Shown in pieces: positions 26,504-35,750 of a stretch of DNA of 64,000 bases. The stretch is from Limisphaerales bacterium. Lineage in GTDB: Bacteria > Verrucomicrobiota > Verrucomicrobiia > Limisphaerales > UBA1100. The notes under the pieces were generated by a model. It searched no databases, was not told the origin of the DNA, and saw only the letters and a program-made list of their open reading frames with translations. How positions within the stretch are numbered: position 1 is the stretch's first letter; each line of letters starts with the position of its first letter. Made by a program: the position numbers and the translations under genes. The stretch is taken from assembly GCA_014382585.1 (NCBI GenBank), contig JACNJL010000057.1:62001-126000 (forward strand). Reading direction: 5' to 3'.

Positions 26504-26555
26504 GTAGGGCGGTTTCTCCGAAACCGCCAAGGCGCGCTTGGAGAGCACGCCCTAC
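26504..26555. repeat. 52-bp palindromic cloverleaf-like element
   Basis: The outer stem is GTAGGGC / GCCCTAC. Inside are two hairpins: GGCGGTTTC-TCC-GAAACCGCC, and CCAAG...CTTGG around GCGCG. The element sits between the aldehyde dehydrogenase stop (26570) and the FAH-family start (26492), so it would be in the leader of the downstream gene. It looks like a dispersed REP-type sequence. Confidence 0.6.
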
Positions 26556-26569
26556 CATCTACAAGCCCT

Positions 26570-28027
26570 TCACGCTGAGTAATCCAAGTAAACTGATTTC
26601 ACTCTCGTGTAAAAGTCGATGGCGGTTTGGCCCTGTTCTTTGAAGTTGTTGGTGCTGGAATGTTTGACGCCGCCGAAGGGGGCTTGCAGGGCGAGGCCGG
26701 TGGAGATTTGGTTGATCTTCACGACGCCCGCTTCGATTTGGTCGGTGTAGCGCATCGCTTTGGTGATGTCACGGGTGATGATGGACGCGCTGAGGCCGTA
26801 CTCGATGTCGTTGGCGAGCGCGATGGCTTCGTCAAAGTCGCCGGCTTTTACGACGCCCACCACGGGGCCGAAGACTTCTTCCTGCGCGATGCGCATGGAA
26901 TTTTTCACATTGGCGATTACGGCGGGGCTCATAAAATGGCCGTGCTCGAGATCGCCTTCGCCGAGGCGTTCGCCGCCCCAAACGCATTCGGCGCCTTCGT
27001 CATTGGCGATTTTGATGTAATCGAGATTGCCGTCCAATTCGCCGGCGCTCACGGCGGGACCCATTGTCACGCCATCGTTCATCCCGTTGCCCACGTTGCG
27101 GGATTGGGCTTCGGCGATGAGTTTTTCGGTGAACTCGTCCGCCACCTCTTCACTCACAATCACGCGACTGGTCGCAGTGCAAACTTGGCCCGTTTGGCCG
27201 AAGCTGGCGAGTCCGACGATTTTTGCCGCGAAATCAAGATCGGCATCAGCGAGTACGATGGTTGGATTTTTGCCGCCCATTTCCATTTGCGCGCGGGTCA
27301 TGCGCGGGGCGAGTTGCTGATAAATCCCGTGGCCCACGTCGTGCGAGCCGGTGAAGGAAAGCGCCTGCACCGCTTCGTGATTGGCCAGTTCATCGCCTAC
27401 TTCTTTGCCGCTGCCGACGACGACGTTGAGCACGCCCGCGGGCAAACCCGCCTCATCGAAGGCGCGCGCGAGTTCGAGGGCCATCGCGGGTGCCTGGGTG
27501 GCGGGCTTGAGCACGACGGTGTTGCCGCTCACCAACGCGGGCGCGAGCTTCCACGCGGGGAGCGCAATGGGAAAATTCCACGGGGTGATGAGTGCCACGA
27601 CGCCGAGCGGCTCGCGTTTGGTGAAGAGCATGTTGTTCGGCAAATCGTGCGGCACCACGCTGCCACCGATGGTGTAGCTCAGCCCGGCCATAAACCGAAA
27701 AATATCGACCGTGCGACCGACTTCCATTCCGGCTTCCACTTTGGTTTTGCCTTCTTCGCGACAAAGAATTTCCGCCAGCTCATCTTTGCGACCGGCGATG
27801 ATGTTGGCTACCGCGCTGAGAATTTTCCCGCGAGCGGGTGCCGTCGTCGCCCGCCACGCGGGGAAAGCCGTTTGCGCGGCATCGATCGCCGCCTGCGCTT
27901 CGGCGCGTCCACCCAGCGCATATTCGGTGACCACCTCGCGCGTGTCGGCGGGGTTGAGATTGGTGTGCGTGTCGCCCGAAACGGCGGACACCCATTCGCC
28001 ATTAATGAAATTTTTGTACTGCTTCAT
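26570..28027 (-). CDS. NAD(P)-dependent aldehyde dehydrogenase, 2-oxoglutarate-semialdehyde-like
   Basis: A 485-residue ALDH from the ATG at 28027 (MKQYKNFINGEW). The conserved sites are present: PWNFPIALPAWKLAPAL, cofactor loop SFTGSHDVG, catalytic Glu in MEMGGKNP and catalytic Cys in FGQTGQVCTATSR. It oxidises an aldehyde to the acid. Its opening and overall sequence resemble alpha-ketoglutaric-semialdehyde dehydrogenases, and its pairing with the FAH-family gene suggests they finish pentose or uronic acid oxidation to 2-oxoglutarate. This is not proven. Confidence 0.85.
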   Translation of the reverse strand: MKQYKNFINGEWVSAVSGDTHTNLNPADTREVVTEYALGGRAEAQAAIDAAQTAFPAWRATTAPARGKILSAVANIIAGRKDELAEILCREEGKTKVEAGMEVGRTVDIFRFMAGLSYTIGGSVVPHDLPNNMLFTKREPLGVVALITPWNFPIALPAWKLAPALVSGNTVVLKPATQAPAMALELARAFDEAGLPAGVLNVVVGSGKEVGDELANHEAVQALSFTGSHDVGHGIYQQLAPRMTRAQMEMGGKNPTIVLADADLDFAAKIVGLASFGQTGQVCTATSRVIVSEEVADEFTEKLIAEAQSRNVGNGMNDGVTMGPAVSAGELDGNLDYIKIANDEGAECVWGGERLGEGDLEHGHFMSPAVIANVKNSMRIAQEEVFGPVVGVVKAGDFDEAIALANDIEYGLSASIITRDITKAMRYTDQIEAGVVKINQISTGLALQAPFGGVKHSSTNNFKEQGQTAIDFYTRVKSVYLDYSA

Positions 28028-28096
28028 AAATCTGTAAGCCGCAAGTGTGCCGCAACGCGATGGGTGGGGCAAGTTCCGCCTTGCTCCGGTTCGTGG

Positions 28097-30748
28097 CTAT
28101 TTGGAGCGGTTACGCAGAATGATCAGGGGCACGGGGTTTGCCTGCCAACGGACTCGAATGGCGGTGGGGTAGCCGCTTTCGGAGGGGCCGTTGTTGTACG
28201 CGCCGAGAACAATATCTACATCGCCATCACCATCGAGATCGCCGGCGTCCATTGCCAACCAGCGACTGTCGGCGGCGGGCAAGGCGAGCGGGGTGAACTT
28301 CAGGGGTTGGTCTTGACGAAGGAAAACAAACCCGCCGGCGGGGTCGCGTTGGTAGTCGGCAAAGAAGGCGGTGGAGGCGATGTCGAGATCCCCATCGCCA
28401 TCGAAATCATGAGCCACGGCCCGGAACGCGCCGGGTTGTTGGTGGAACAGCGCTTCGCGAAATTGATTATGGCCGTCGTTCAAATGCAGTCGCACACCGT
28501 GGTAAGATTTGATGGGTGCGGGATTGACCTCACCGTTGTCCCCATTGGTGATGAGTAAATCGGGGTGGCCGTCCCGATTGAAATCCAAGATTTCTATGTG
28601 GGTGTGGCCCCATGCGGGGTGGCGCTTGAGGATTTCGCGGTGATCGAATTTGCCCGGCCCGGTGCTGATAAATAAATGAACGGCCTCACGTGCTTGGCCG
28701 GTGAGAATGGCGAAGTCCGGGATGCCGTCGTCATTAAAGTGGGCGCTGGCTACGCTGACGGAGCCGGGCTGGTTCAGCAACGGGTGGCGCTTGAAAGTTC
28801 CGCCGGTATTTTCCAGCCAAAATGCGCTGCCGAGCATGTGACCATATTCGCAAACCACGAGGTCTTCGCGGCCGTCGTTGTTGAGATCCACGGGCAACAC
28901 ATCCGCCGGCCGGTGCAGGGGGGTTGGGAGGAGCGGAGTGGTTTTGCCTTGCTCCCATCGCACCAGCGCGCCGCGGGGATCGACTGAGGGCCGGAAGCTG
29001 CCGATGAGCGTGCCCCAAGCGCCGGTTTTATCGAGTTGCCAGCGGGAAACTGATCCACCGGGGTTAATGGGTTTACGCCACTTACCGTCCGAGCCGAGCC
29101 GGTGCAATGTGCGGGTGGGCTCGTGCGCGACCCATAAATTTTCTGCGCCAATGTTGACGTGCATGCAATGCGCGTCAAACGGGGTGGCGGGGTGTTCCAC
29201 GGCAAATAATTGAAGCAATTCAGGCGGGTTGGGATTCAGGGTGACGGGTTTTTCGTACTCAGATTTTTCGATGTAATAATAGCAGACATCAGTCCACTGC
29301 TTTACCGACATGACCGGGGCGGCCGGAAAAATATTGGCGGCCAGCACGCGTTCAAATCCGTTGGTGGATGCCAGGCCGGTATGCGGCGGCATCATCCCCA
29401 GCCACGGCATCATCCGTTGGAGTGCGAGATCCCATTTTTCACTGCTCAAAATTGAGGGCTCCGGCCGCACATGACAAGTGACGCATAGGGTTTTGGAAAC
29501 CGCCTCACCGTTTTTCAGCTGCTCCAGTTCGGTGGGGGAATGTTTATATTCGGACGCGGGGTCGGGTGCGGGAGGTTTGGCCGGCGGGGAGTGGGTGCCG
29601 GTGATACCCCATAAATTTACTTTTCCATCGAAGCTACTCACGGCCAGGCGCCCGTCGTTCGGATCCCAAGCCAAACTATGGACCGCGCTGGAATGTCCTC
29701 CGAGGCTATCGAGCAGCTGACCGGTTTTGGCGTTCCAAACGTTGGCCGTACCGTCATCGCTGGCCGTGGCCAATTGTTGATCGCCCGGGCTCCATTGGAT
29801 TAAATTAATGAAGCCGGTGTGGCCGCTTAAGGTTTGCAACAACTTACCTTGGCTGGGATCCCACACTTTTGCGGTTGTATCCCAGCTACTGCTGGCTAAC
29901 CGGTCACCGGCACGATTCCACGTCACACAATGAGCGCACGCTTGATGGCTTTGCAGGATGTGGATTGAACGGCCGGTGGTGGCATTCCAAATCCGCACGG
30001 TGCGGTCGTCGCTGCCACTGGCCAGGCGTTGGCCATCCGGATTCCACGCTGTGGTCCAGACGCCCCCCTCATGCCCTGTCAGTGTATGTGCCAACGCACC
30101 GAATTGTGCGTCCCATATTTTGATCGTGTTATCGTTACTTCCGCTGGCCAACCGTTTGCCGTCCGGGCTCCACGCCACATTCCATACGGTGCCGGTATGG
30201 CCTTCGAGCAGATGTAGCAGTTTGCCGTTTTCCGTATCCCAAATTCGTACGGATTGATCCGGACTTCCGCTGGCCAATCGTTTGCCGTCCGGGCTCCACG
30301 CAATGCAAAAGGCAACTGACGAATGGCCGGACAACGAGTGTTCGAGCCAAGTGCCATCCCAAATCTTAATTTCCCCATCCCAGCCGCAGCTGGCCAAGTG
30401 TTTGCCATCCGGGCTCCAGGCAATTTTGTGGACCCGGTTTTTGTGCCCGCGCATAGAGTGCTGTAATTTGCCTGTGTCGGCATTCCAATACTTGATGGTA
30501 TGATCCCAGCTTCCGGTGGCAATTTGTTTGCCGTTCGGGTTCCACGCCACGCTCCAGATCGAACCTCGATGGCCTTGTAATGTGTGCAGCAGGCGCACCT
30601 CGCGGGTTGCCGATTTGCCGGCGGCTCCGCCGTTGGCAGGGTTCGTTTTTTCCCCGGTTGGGGATGCGGGGGCCGCCGGTCGCTTTCGGCTGCAGCCTGA
30701 GAGACCGATTAACAGTGCCGCCCCCAAAATGATTGTTCGTTGCAACAT
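28097..30748 (-). CDS. Lipoprotein fusing WD40 propeller, heme-binding motif and FG-GAP repeats
   Basis: An 883-residue lipoprotein (lipobox LIGLSGC at Cys19). Residues about 55-385 contain eight WD40 repeats, several ending in recognisable WD/WN-type pairs (for example GSWDHTIKYWN, GSNDNTIKIWD, GSDDRTVRIWN). A single c-type heme motif CVTCH is at about residue 420. The C-terminal half contains at least five FG-GAP/VCBS-type calcium repeats (DLNNDGREDL, DFNRDGHPDL, DFDGDGDLDI, DLDGDGDVDI). I infer an envelope-anchored redox or binding protein. The combination is unusual outside PVC bacteria. Confidence 0.75.
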   Translation of the reverse strand: MLQRTIILGAALLIGLSGCSRKRPAAPASPTGEKTNPANGGAAGKSATREVRLLHTLQGHRGSIWSVAWNPNGKQIATGSWDHTIKYWNADTGKLQHSMRGHKNRVHKIAWSPDGKHLASCGWDGEIKIWDGTWLEHSLSGHSSVAFCIAWSPDGKRLASGSPDQSVRIWDTENGKLLHLLEGHTGTVWNVAWSPDGKRLASGSNDNTIKIWDAQFGALAHTLTGHEGGVWTTAWNPDGQRLASGSDDRTVRIWNATTGRSIHILQSHQACAHCVTWNRAGDRLASSSWDTTAKVWDPSQGKLLQTLSGHTGFINLIQWSPGDQQLATASDDGTANVWNAKTGQLLDSLGGHSSAVHSLAWDPNDGRLAVSSFDGKVNLWGITGTHSPPAKPPAPDPASEYKHSPTELEQLKNGEAVSKTLCVTCHVRPEPSILSSEKWDLALQRMMPWLGMMPPHTGLASTNGFERVLAANIFPAAPVMSVKQWTDVCYYYIEKSEYEKPVTLNPNPPELLQLFAVEHPATPFDAHCMHVNIGAENLWVAHEPTRTLHRLGSDGKWRKPINPGGSVSRWQLDKTGAWGTLIGSFRPSVDPRGALVRWEQGKTTPLLPTPLHRPADVLPVDLNNDGREDLVVCEYGHMLGSAFWLENTGGTFKRHPLLNQPGSVSVASAHFNDDGIPDFAILTGQAREAVHLFISTGPGKFDHREILKRHPAWGHTHIEILDFNRDGHPDLLITNGDNGEVNPAPIKSYHGVRLHLNDGHNQFREALFHQQPGAFRAVAHDFDGDGDLDIASTAFFADYQRDPAGGFVFLRQDQPLKFTPLALPAADSRWLAMDAGDLDGDGDVDIVLGAYNNGPSESGYPTAIRVRWQANPVPLIILRNRSK

Positions 30749-30756
30749 CAGTGTTG

Positions 30757-31101
30757 TTAAAGGAGTGCGTCAGCTTTGGCAGCGAAGATGAAGTCAGCTT
30801 CGTTGAGGCCGTCGATTTTATGGGTCCAGAGGGTGATCTTCACTTTGCCCCACGCGAGACAGATGTCGGGGTGATGAAAAATATCTTCGGCGAGCGCGCC
30901 GACCTGATTGGTGAAGGCCAGTGCCTCGGCGAAGTTTTTGAAGCTGTATTCTTTTTCGAGATGATGGCCGTCGATGACGTGCCAGTCATTGCCGAGTTCG
31001 GCGGCCAGTTGTGCCAATGCCTCGCCCGCGAGCGGCGGCACGCCGCCTTGGCAGGGTTTGCATTCGCGTTGGGAGAGGCTGCAGGATTCTTCGCTCATCA
31101 T
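30757..31101 (-). CDS. 4a-hydroxytetrahydrobiopterin dehydratase (PCD)
   Basis: A 114-residue protein (or 113 from the second Met). The catalytic segment has W.V.DGHHLEKEY, DIFHHPDI and WGKVKITLWTHKIDGLNEADF, the PCD/PhhB pattern with its three essential His residues. It recycles the pterin cofactor of aromatic amino-acid hydroxylases or acts as a DCoH-like protein. The N-terminus has a CKPC motif, not typical of the family. The frame continues upstream but into the divergent gene's promoter region, so I chose the ATG at 31101 or 31098. Confidence 0.85.
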   Translation of the reverse strand: MMSEESCSLSQRECKPCQGGVPPLAGEALAQLAAELGNDWHVIDGHHLEKEYSFKNFAEALAFTNQVGALAEDIFHHPDICLAWGKVKITLWTHKIDGLNEADFIFAAKADALL

Positions 31102-31157
31102 CGGTTGGGTGTGTAGGCTTGTTTTGCTGTTTGGAAACCCTAAACTGCCGGACGCGA

Positions 31158-31595
31158 ATGACCGAGCAGAAAAAACACTGCATTCTCTACGATGACGAAT
31201 GTTGGATGTGCACGTTCCAAATGCGTTTGCTGACGTGGCTGGATTGGTGCGGCGTGGCGCGGTTGGTGCCCGCATCGGATCCCGAGTGCCTCAAACTCGC
31301 GCCGGGGCTGACGCGGGAGGGGCTGATGGAGGCGATTCATTGCGTCAATGCAGAGGGCAACGTGCTGCGCGGCGCGCGGGCGTTGCGGTTCATTGGGCTG
31401 CGAATGCCGCTGCTGGTGCCGATGGCGTGGGTGCTTTGGGTGCCGGGAATTATCTGGATTGCCGAAGCAATTTACGCAGGCGTGAGCCGCAATCGGCACC
31501 TCATCAGTAAGGTTTTTGGCTGCCAAGGCGCCTGCGATATTTTGCCCCAACGCCGGCGTGATGGGGAAACCACCACAAAACCAGCGGAAAAATGA
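31158..31595 (+). CDS. DCC-family thiol-disulfide-like protein (DUF393)
   Basis: A 145-residue protein starting [18 protein letters not shown], with the family's CxxC (YDDECWMC) and a C-terminal hydrophobic stretch ([22 protein letters not shown]). DUF393 proteins are thioredoxin-like in motif and of unclear function. I chose the ATG at 31158, since the upstream extension overlaps the divergent PCD gene and is not conserved. Confidence 0.85.
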   Translation: MTEQKKHCILYDDECWMCTFQMRLLTWLDWCGVARLVPASDPECLKLAPGLTREGLMEAIHCVNAEGNVLRGARALRFIGLRMPLLVPMAWVLWVPGIIWIAEAIYAGVSRNRHLISKVFGCQGACDILPQRRRDGETTTKPAEK

Positions 31596-31650
31596 CCGAA
31601 ATTCACGCTTGCCAAGTATCCTGTGGCTGTTAGATTCCCCGCCCCGATTT

Positions 31651-31935
31651 ATGAAGACGGACATTCATCCTGATAAATACCGCCCGATGGTTTTTCGTGA
31701 CACGAGCAATGGCGAGGAATTCCTCACCCGCTCCTGCGCGCCCACGAGGGAAACAACCACCTTTGAGGGCGAAGAATACCCGCTGTACCAAATGGGTATT
31801 AGCAGCACCTCCCATCCCTTTTACACCGGCCAACAAAAATTTGTGGATACTGCCGGTCGCGTCGACAAGTTCCAACAACGCGCCGCCAAGGCCAAAGCCA
31901 TCGCCGAGGCTCGCGCCGCTAAAACAAAAAAATAG
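31651..31935 (+). CDS. rpmE2: 50S ribosomal protein L31 type B
   Basis: A 94-residue protein with the type B opening [20 protein letters not shown], then FLTRSC, and a [31 protein letters not shown] block. It lacks the zinc-binding CxxC of type A L31, so it is the zinc-independent paralogue often used under zinc limitation. An Ala/Lys-rich tail extends it. A terminator follows directly. Confidence 0.95.
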   Translation: MKTDIHPDKYRPMVFRDTSNGEEFLTRSCAPTRETTTFEGEEYPLYQMGISSTSHPFYTGQQKFVDTAGRVDKFQQRAAKAKAIAEARAAKTKK

Positions 31936-31947
31936 CGAATCCTTTTT

Positions 31948-31990
31948 AACCGCCCGCCCGGTTTGTGCCGTGGCGGGTGGTTTCTTTTTT
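31948..31990 (+). terminator. Terminator between rpmE2 and prfA
   Basis: An 11-bp stem (AACCGCCCGCC with GGCGGGTGGTT, one G.U pair) with a 13-base loop is followed by TCTTTTTT. It starts 13 bases after the L31 stop and ends 25 bases before the prfA start. Confidence 0.85.
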
Positions 31991-32015
31991 CCCGCCCTTC
32001 CCCAATTTTTTCCGG

Positions 32016-33086
32016 ATGGACCTGCAACCCCACATTGAAAAATTCGCCGCCCGAATGGCCGAGGTGGAGATCGAGCTGGGCGACCCCAAGGTTTTTGAAA
32101 ACAACCGGCGCGCACAGGAACTGGGCCGCGAATATTCGCGCCTAAAGAATTTGGTGGTCAAAGGTGAACAATATTTGAAAGCGCGCGAGGAATTGGCGGA
32201 AAATCAGGAATTGGTCGATGGCGGTGATGAGATGGCTGAGATGGCTGCAGAAGAAGTTACGCGTTTGGAAACTGAAATTCCCTTGCTCGAAAAGGAAGTG
32301 GAACTCGGCCTCGTGCCGCCGGATGCCGCGGACTCGCGCAATACAATTATCGAAATTCGCGCGGGTGCCGGGGGCGATGAAGCCGCGCTTTTTGTCGGTG
32401 ATCTATTTCGGATGTATATCCACTTTGCCTCCGCCCAAGGCTGGAAACACGAGCTGATGAGCACCAGCGACGCAGCGATGGGCGGTTACAAAGAAATCAT
32501 TTTCAGCCTCGGGGGCGAAGAAGTTTACAAGCAAATGAAATTCGAAAGCGGCGTGCATCGCGTCCAGCGCGTGCCAGCCACCGAGGCGAGCGGGCGGATT
32601 CACACCAGCACGGTCACTGTGGCAGTGTTACCTGAGGCGGAGGAAGTAGATATTGAAATTAAGCCTGAGGAACTGGACATCTCCGCAACGCGCGCCAGCG
32701 GGCCAGGCGGGCAAGGCGTAAACACCACGGATTCCGCAGTGCAAATAATTCACAAACCGACCGGTCTAATCGTGCGATGTTCGGATGAACGCAGCCAAAT
32801 CAAAAACCGCGCCAAGGCAATGAAAGTGCTGCGTGCGCGTTTGCTCGATCAAATGCTCGCTGAGGAAAATGCCAAGTACGCCGCCGAGCGCAAAGCGCAA
32901 GTGGGCACCGGCGAACGTAACGAACGCATTCGCACTTATAATTTCCCGCAAAGCCGCGTGACCGACCATCGCATTGATCTCACGATGCACAGTCTGTCCA
33001 CATTCATCGAGGGCGACATTGGCGAGATGATCGCGCCCCTCATCCAAAATGACTTGGAGGAAAAACTCGCCGCCCTCCAAGCCTGA
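32016..33086 (+). CDS. prfA: Peptide chain release factor 1
   Basis: A 356-residue class I release factor with the catalytic GGQ in SGPGGQGVNTTDSAVQ, GDEAALFVGDLFRMY in the middle and RTYNFPQSRVTDHRI near the C-terminus. It terminates translation at UAA and UAG. The ATG at 32016 (MDLQPHIEKFAARM) gives the normal length. Its TGA overlaps the ATG of the HAD gene by one base, a translational-coupling arrangement. Confidence 0.96.
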   Translation: MDLQPHIEKFAARMAEVEIELGDPKVFENNRRAQELGREYSRLKNLVVKGEQYLKAREELAENQELVDGGDEMAEMAAEEVTRLETEIPLLEKEVELGLVPPDAADSRNTIIEIRAGAGGDEAALFVGDLFRMYIHFASAQGWKHELMSTSDAAMGGYKEIIFSLGGEEVYKQMKFESGVHRVQRVPATEASGRIHTSTVTVAVLPEAEEVDIEIKPEELDISATRASGPGGQGVNTTDSAVQIIHKPTGLIVRCSDERSQIKNRAKAMKVLRARLLDQMLAEENAKYAAERKAQVGTGERNERIRTYNFPQSRVTDHRIDLTMHSLSTFIEGDIGEMIAPLIQNDLEEKLAALQA

Positions 33087-33676
33087 TGCAACCCCGCGCC
33101 CTCATCTTCGACTGCGACGGCACGCTTGCCGACAGTATGCCTCTGCACTGGCGCGCGTGGAACAGCGTCTGTCAACACAACGGCATCAAACTTTCCGAGG
33201 CACGCTTTTACAAACTCGGCGGCGTGCCTTCGCAAAAAATTCTGGCGATGCTCAAACAGGAACAAGGCCTCGACTTTGATCCTGCGGAAATTTCCCGACA
33301 AAAAGAAGAGGCTTACTTACCACTGATGGACGAGGTGGAACTCATCGCCCCCATCGCCGCCATCGCCCGCGAACACATCGGCAAGCTCCCGATGGCCATC
33401 GCCACCGGCGGCCGAACGAAATACATTCGCCCGCTGCTCGAGCGCCTTGGCGTGGCGGATTGGTTTCAGGCACTCGTCACGAGTGACGACGTAAAAAATC
33501 ACAAACCCGCGCCGGATACTTTTTTGAAAGCCGCCGCATTGCTCGGCGTGCCGCCAGAAGATTGCCGCGCATTTGAGGATACTGATTTAGGTCTGGAAGC
33601 CATCCGCGCCGCGCATATGGACGCCGTTGATGTGCGCACTATCGCCGGCGTGCTGCCGGAAAATATCACCGATTAA
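33086..33676 (+). CDS. HAD-superfamily phosphatase (beta-phosphoglucomutase-like)
   Basis: A 196-residue protein. HAD motif I is FDCDGTLADSMPLHWRAWN, motif II is in IATGGRTKYI, motif III is the Lys of NHKPAPDTFLKAA, and motif IV is FEDTDLGLEAIRAA. The cap region between motifs I and II is that of small-molecule phosphatases or phosphomutases. It is translationally coupled to prfA and overlaps the convergent permease gene by four bases. Confidence 0.9.
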   Translation: MQPRALIFDCDGTLADSMPLHWRAWNSVCQHNGIKLSEARFYKLGGVPSQKILAMLKQEQGLDFDPAEISRQKEEAYLPLMDEVELIAPIAAIAREHIGKLPMAIATGGRTKYIRPLLERLGVADWFQALVTSDDVKNHKPAPDTFLKAAALLGVPPEDCRAFEDTDLGLEAIRAAHMDAVDVRTIAGVLPENITD

Positions 33677-34869
33677 AGCACTTCCATTTGCGTGGCCTTC
33701 TCAGGCATCTGCCGCCGCACCCACACGTACCGGAACAACACCGTGCGCAACGCCATCGCCACTGGAATGGCGAGCAAACCACCAATTACACCGCCCACCA
33801 GTGTGGCACCCATTAGCACCGAAATGATCACCGCCACTGGATGCATTCCCACGCGGTCACCAATGATTTTGGGTTGGATCACTGTTTTCTCCAAAAACAA
33901 AACCAACGCACAAACCATTAATGCCACCATCGGCGCCGCTGCCCCGTCCACAATCATTTGGTCGCCATACGCCAGCGACAGTAATAGGACCGGAATGGCC
34001 GAGGCGATCACACCGAAGTATGGAATGATGCCGAGCAGCCCCGCCGCCAGCCCGATGAGGATCGCGTACGGCAGCCCAATGATTGAAAATCCAACCGAGA
34101 GGCAAACGCCCACACAAAACGCCACCAACACCTGGCCGCGAAAAAACACCACGAGACAATCGTTAAAGGACGACAGCACGAATACCGCCTCTTCTTTGAA
34201 TCGCGATTCCTTGAGCGGGAGGTAATCGCTCCATTTCATTTCAATGGTGCGCGCTTCCAACAGGAAATAAAAAACGTAAACCGGCACCAACGCCAAGCCC
34301 GCCAACAGCCCAATCAACGCGATGGCTTCGGAAAATCCCTTCTCGGAAAACCGCGTGAGCTGTTGTTCGCCCGCAACCATCAGTGCGCTGAGATCGATTG
34401 TTTCCAGTTTGCGCACCATCATCACCTTGCCCCAATCGGTGTCCTTGTGTTCAGCCGCCCAGTTGCGAATGTTTTGCTGCACGTATTCCACTTTGGTTTC
34501 CTCGGCCAACTTCAACATCTCCGGCACCACCGTGGTGAGCATAACCATCGTGAGCGCGGTGATGATGCAAAACCCAATCATCAACACCAACAAGATCGCC
34601 TTCACACGTTTTGGATTTCGGATTTTGGCAAACAGGAAACTGACTTTGGCAGACATTTTAGGTTCAAAATAATCCACCAACGGATTCAGCAGAAACGCCA
34701 AGATGCCCGCGATGGCCAATGGCAATAGCACCGGCGAGAGGCGGTCGAGCATCCAACCCACGCCGTAAAACATCAGCGCCAGAAGTGCGAGGAACACAGC
34801 GATGGCCAGCACTGTGACGGAGAACCACAGCACTTTCGCCTGCTTATCCGATGGCGAAGGGAAAGGCAT
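33673..34869 (-). CDS. AI-2E-family membrane permease
   Basis: A 398-residue protein with about eight hydrophobic helices: an N-terminal pair (VTVLAIAVFLALLALMFYGV and VLLPLAIAGILAFLLNPLVD), a cytoplasmic-like domain near residues 100-170, and late GLAAGLLGIIPYFGVIAS and GDRVGMHPVAVIISVLMGA motifs of the family. Members have been linked to autoinducer or ion export. The substrate is unknown. Confidence 0.88.
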   Translation of the reverse strand: MPFPSPSDKQAKVLWFSVTVLAIAVFLALLALMFYGVGWMLDRLSPVLLPLAIAGILAFLLNPLVDYFEPKMSAKVSFLFAKIRNPKRVKAILLVLMIGFCIITALTMVMLTTVVPEMLKLAEETKVEYVQQNIRNWAAEHKDTDWGKVMMVRKLETIDLSALMVAGEQQLTRFSEKGFSEAIALIGLLAGLALVPVYVFYFLLEARTIEMKWSDYLPLKESRFKEEAVFVLSSFNDCLVVFFRGQVLVAFCVGVCLSVGFSIIGLPYAILIGLAAGLLGIIPYFGVIASAIPVLLLSLAYGDQMIVDGAAAPMVALMVCALVLFLEKTVIQPKIIGDRVGMHPVAVIISVLMGATLVGGVIGGLLAIPVAMALRTVLFRYVWVRRQMPEKATQMEVL

Positions 34870-34881
34870 CTTACTTTATTG

Positions 34882-35694
34882 TTAATCCCCGAGCGTGCCT
34901 GCTTTGTCTGCCGAGGCGCGCACCGCATTGATCAACGCGTTGCGCACACCCGCTGCTTCCATTTCGTGGAGGCCCTCGATGGTCGTGCCGCCGGGGCTGG
35001 CCACGCGGTCTTTGAGTGTGCCGGGGTGTTCGCCGGTTTCCAACACCATTTTCGCTGCGCCGAGCATTGTCTGCGCCGCCAGTTGCGTGGAAAGCTCACG
35101 CGGCAAACCCGCCGCTACTCCGCCATCGCTCAACGCCTCAATGATTTGAAATCCATACGCCGGCCCGCTGCCGCTCAAGCCGGTCACCGCGTTGATGAGC
35201 CGCTCCGGCACTTCAACCGCTAACCCCACCGCGCCCAACATCCGCGCCGCCAGTTTTGCATCCGCCACCGTTGCACGCGTGCCACGCGCAAACCCCGCCG
35301 CGCCCTCGCCGACCAACGCCGGCGTATTCGGCATCACCCGAATCACCCGCGCCTTGCCGCCGAGCGCCGCTTCCAATTGCGCAATCGTCACGCCGGCCGC
35401 GATGGAAATAAAAAGATGTTTGGAAGTGACGTCATCCGCGAGTGAGCTCAGCAACTCCTCCACCTGATGCGGCTTTACTGCGATGACGATGACGTTCGCT
35501 TTTTGAAGCACCTCGGAATTCTTCCTGAGCGCCTTGCCGCCCGTGGCTTTCGCAAATGCCTTCGTTGCGGCAGTCACCACATCCGCGGCAAATAACGCGC
35601 GCGGCGTAATAAGCTTTGCCTTCACCATCCCTCCCGCCAACGCCGTGGCCATTCGCCCTGCGCCGAGGAAACCCAATGTTTGTTTAGCGGCCAT
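34882..35694 (-). CDS. proC: Pyrroline-5-carboxylate reductase
   Basis: A 270-residue reductase that makes proline. It has the N-terminal Rossmann motif FLGAGRMATALAGGM, VIAVKPHQVEELL, VIRVMPNTPALVGEGAAG, the conserved TGLSGSGPAYGFQIIEAL and a C-terminal VASPGGTTIEGL. The length is standard. It lies 12 bases upstream of the AI-2E-type gene on the same strand. Confidence 0.95.
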   Translation of the reverse strand: MAAKQTLGFLGAGRMATALAGGMVKAKLITPRALFAADVVTAATKAFAKATGGKALRKNSEVLQKANVIVIAVKPHQVEELLSSLADDVTSKHLFISIAAGVTIAQLEAALGGKARVIRVMPNTPALVGEGAAGFARGTRATVADAKLAARMLGAVGLAVEVPERLINAVTGLSGSGPAYGFQIIEALSDGGVAAGLPRELSTQLAAQTMLGAAKMVLETGEHPGTLKDRVASPGGTTIEGLHEMEAAGVRNALINAVRASADKAGTLGD

Positions 35695-35750
35695 GCGATT
35701 TCCTTAACAGAAAACCGCGTGCGTCACGAGCCAAAAGCCTGCGCCTTCGA

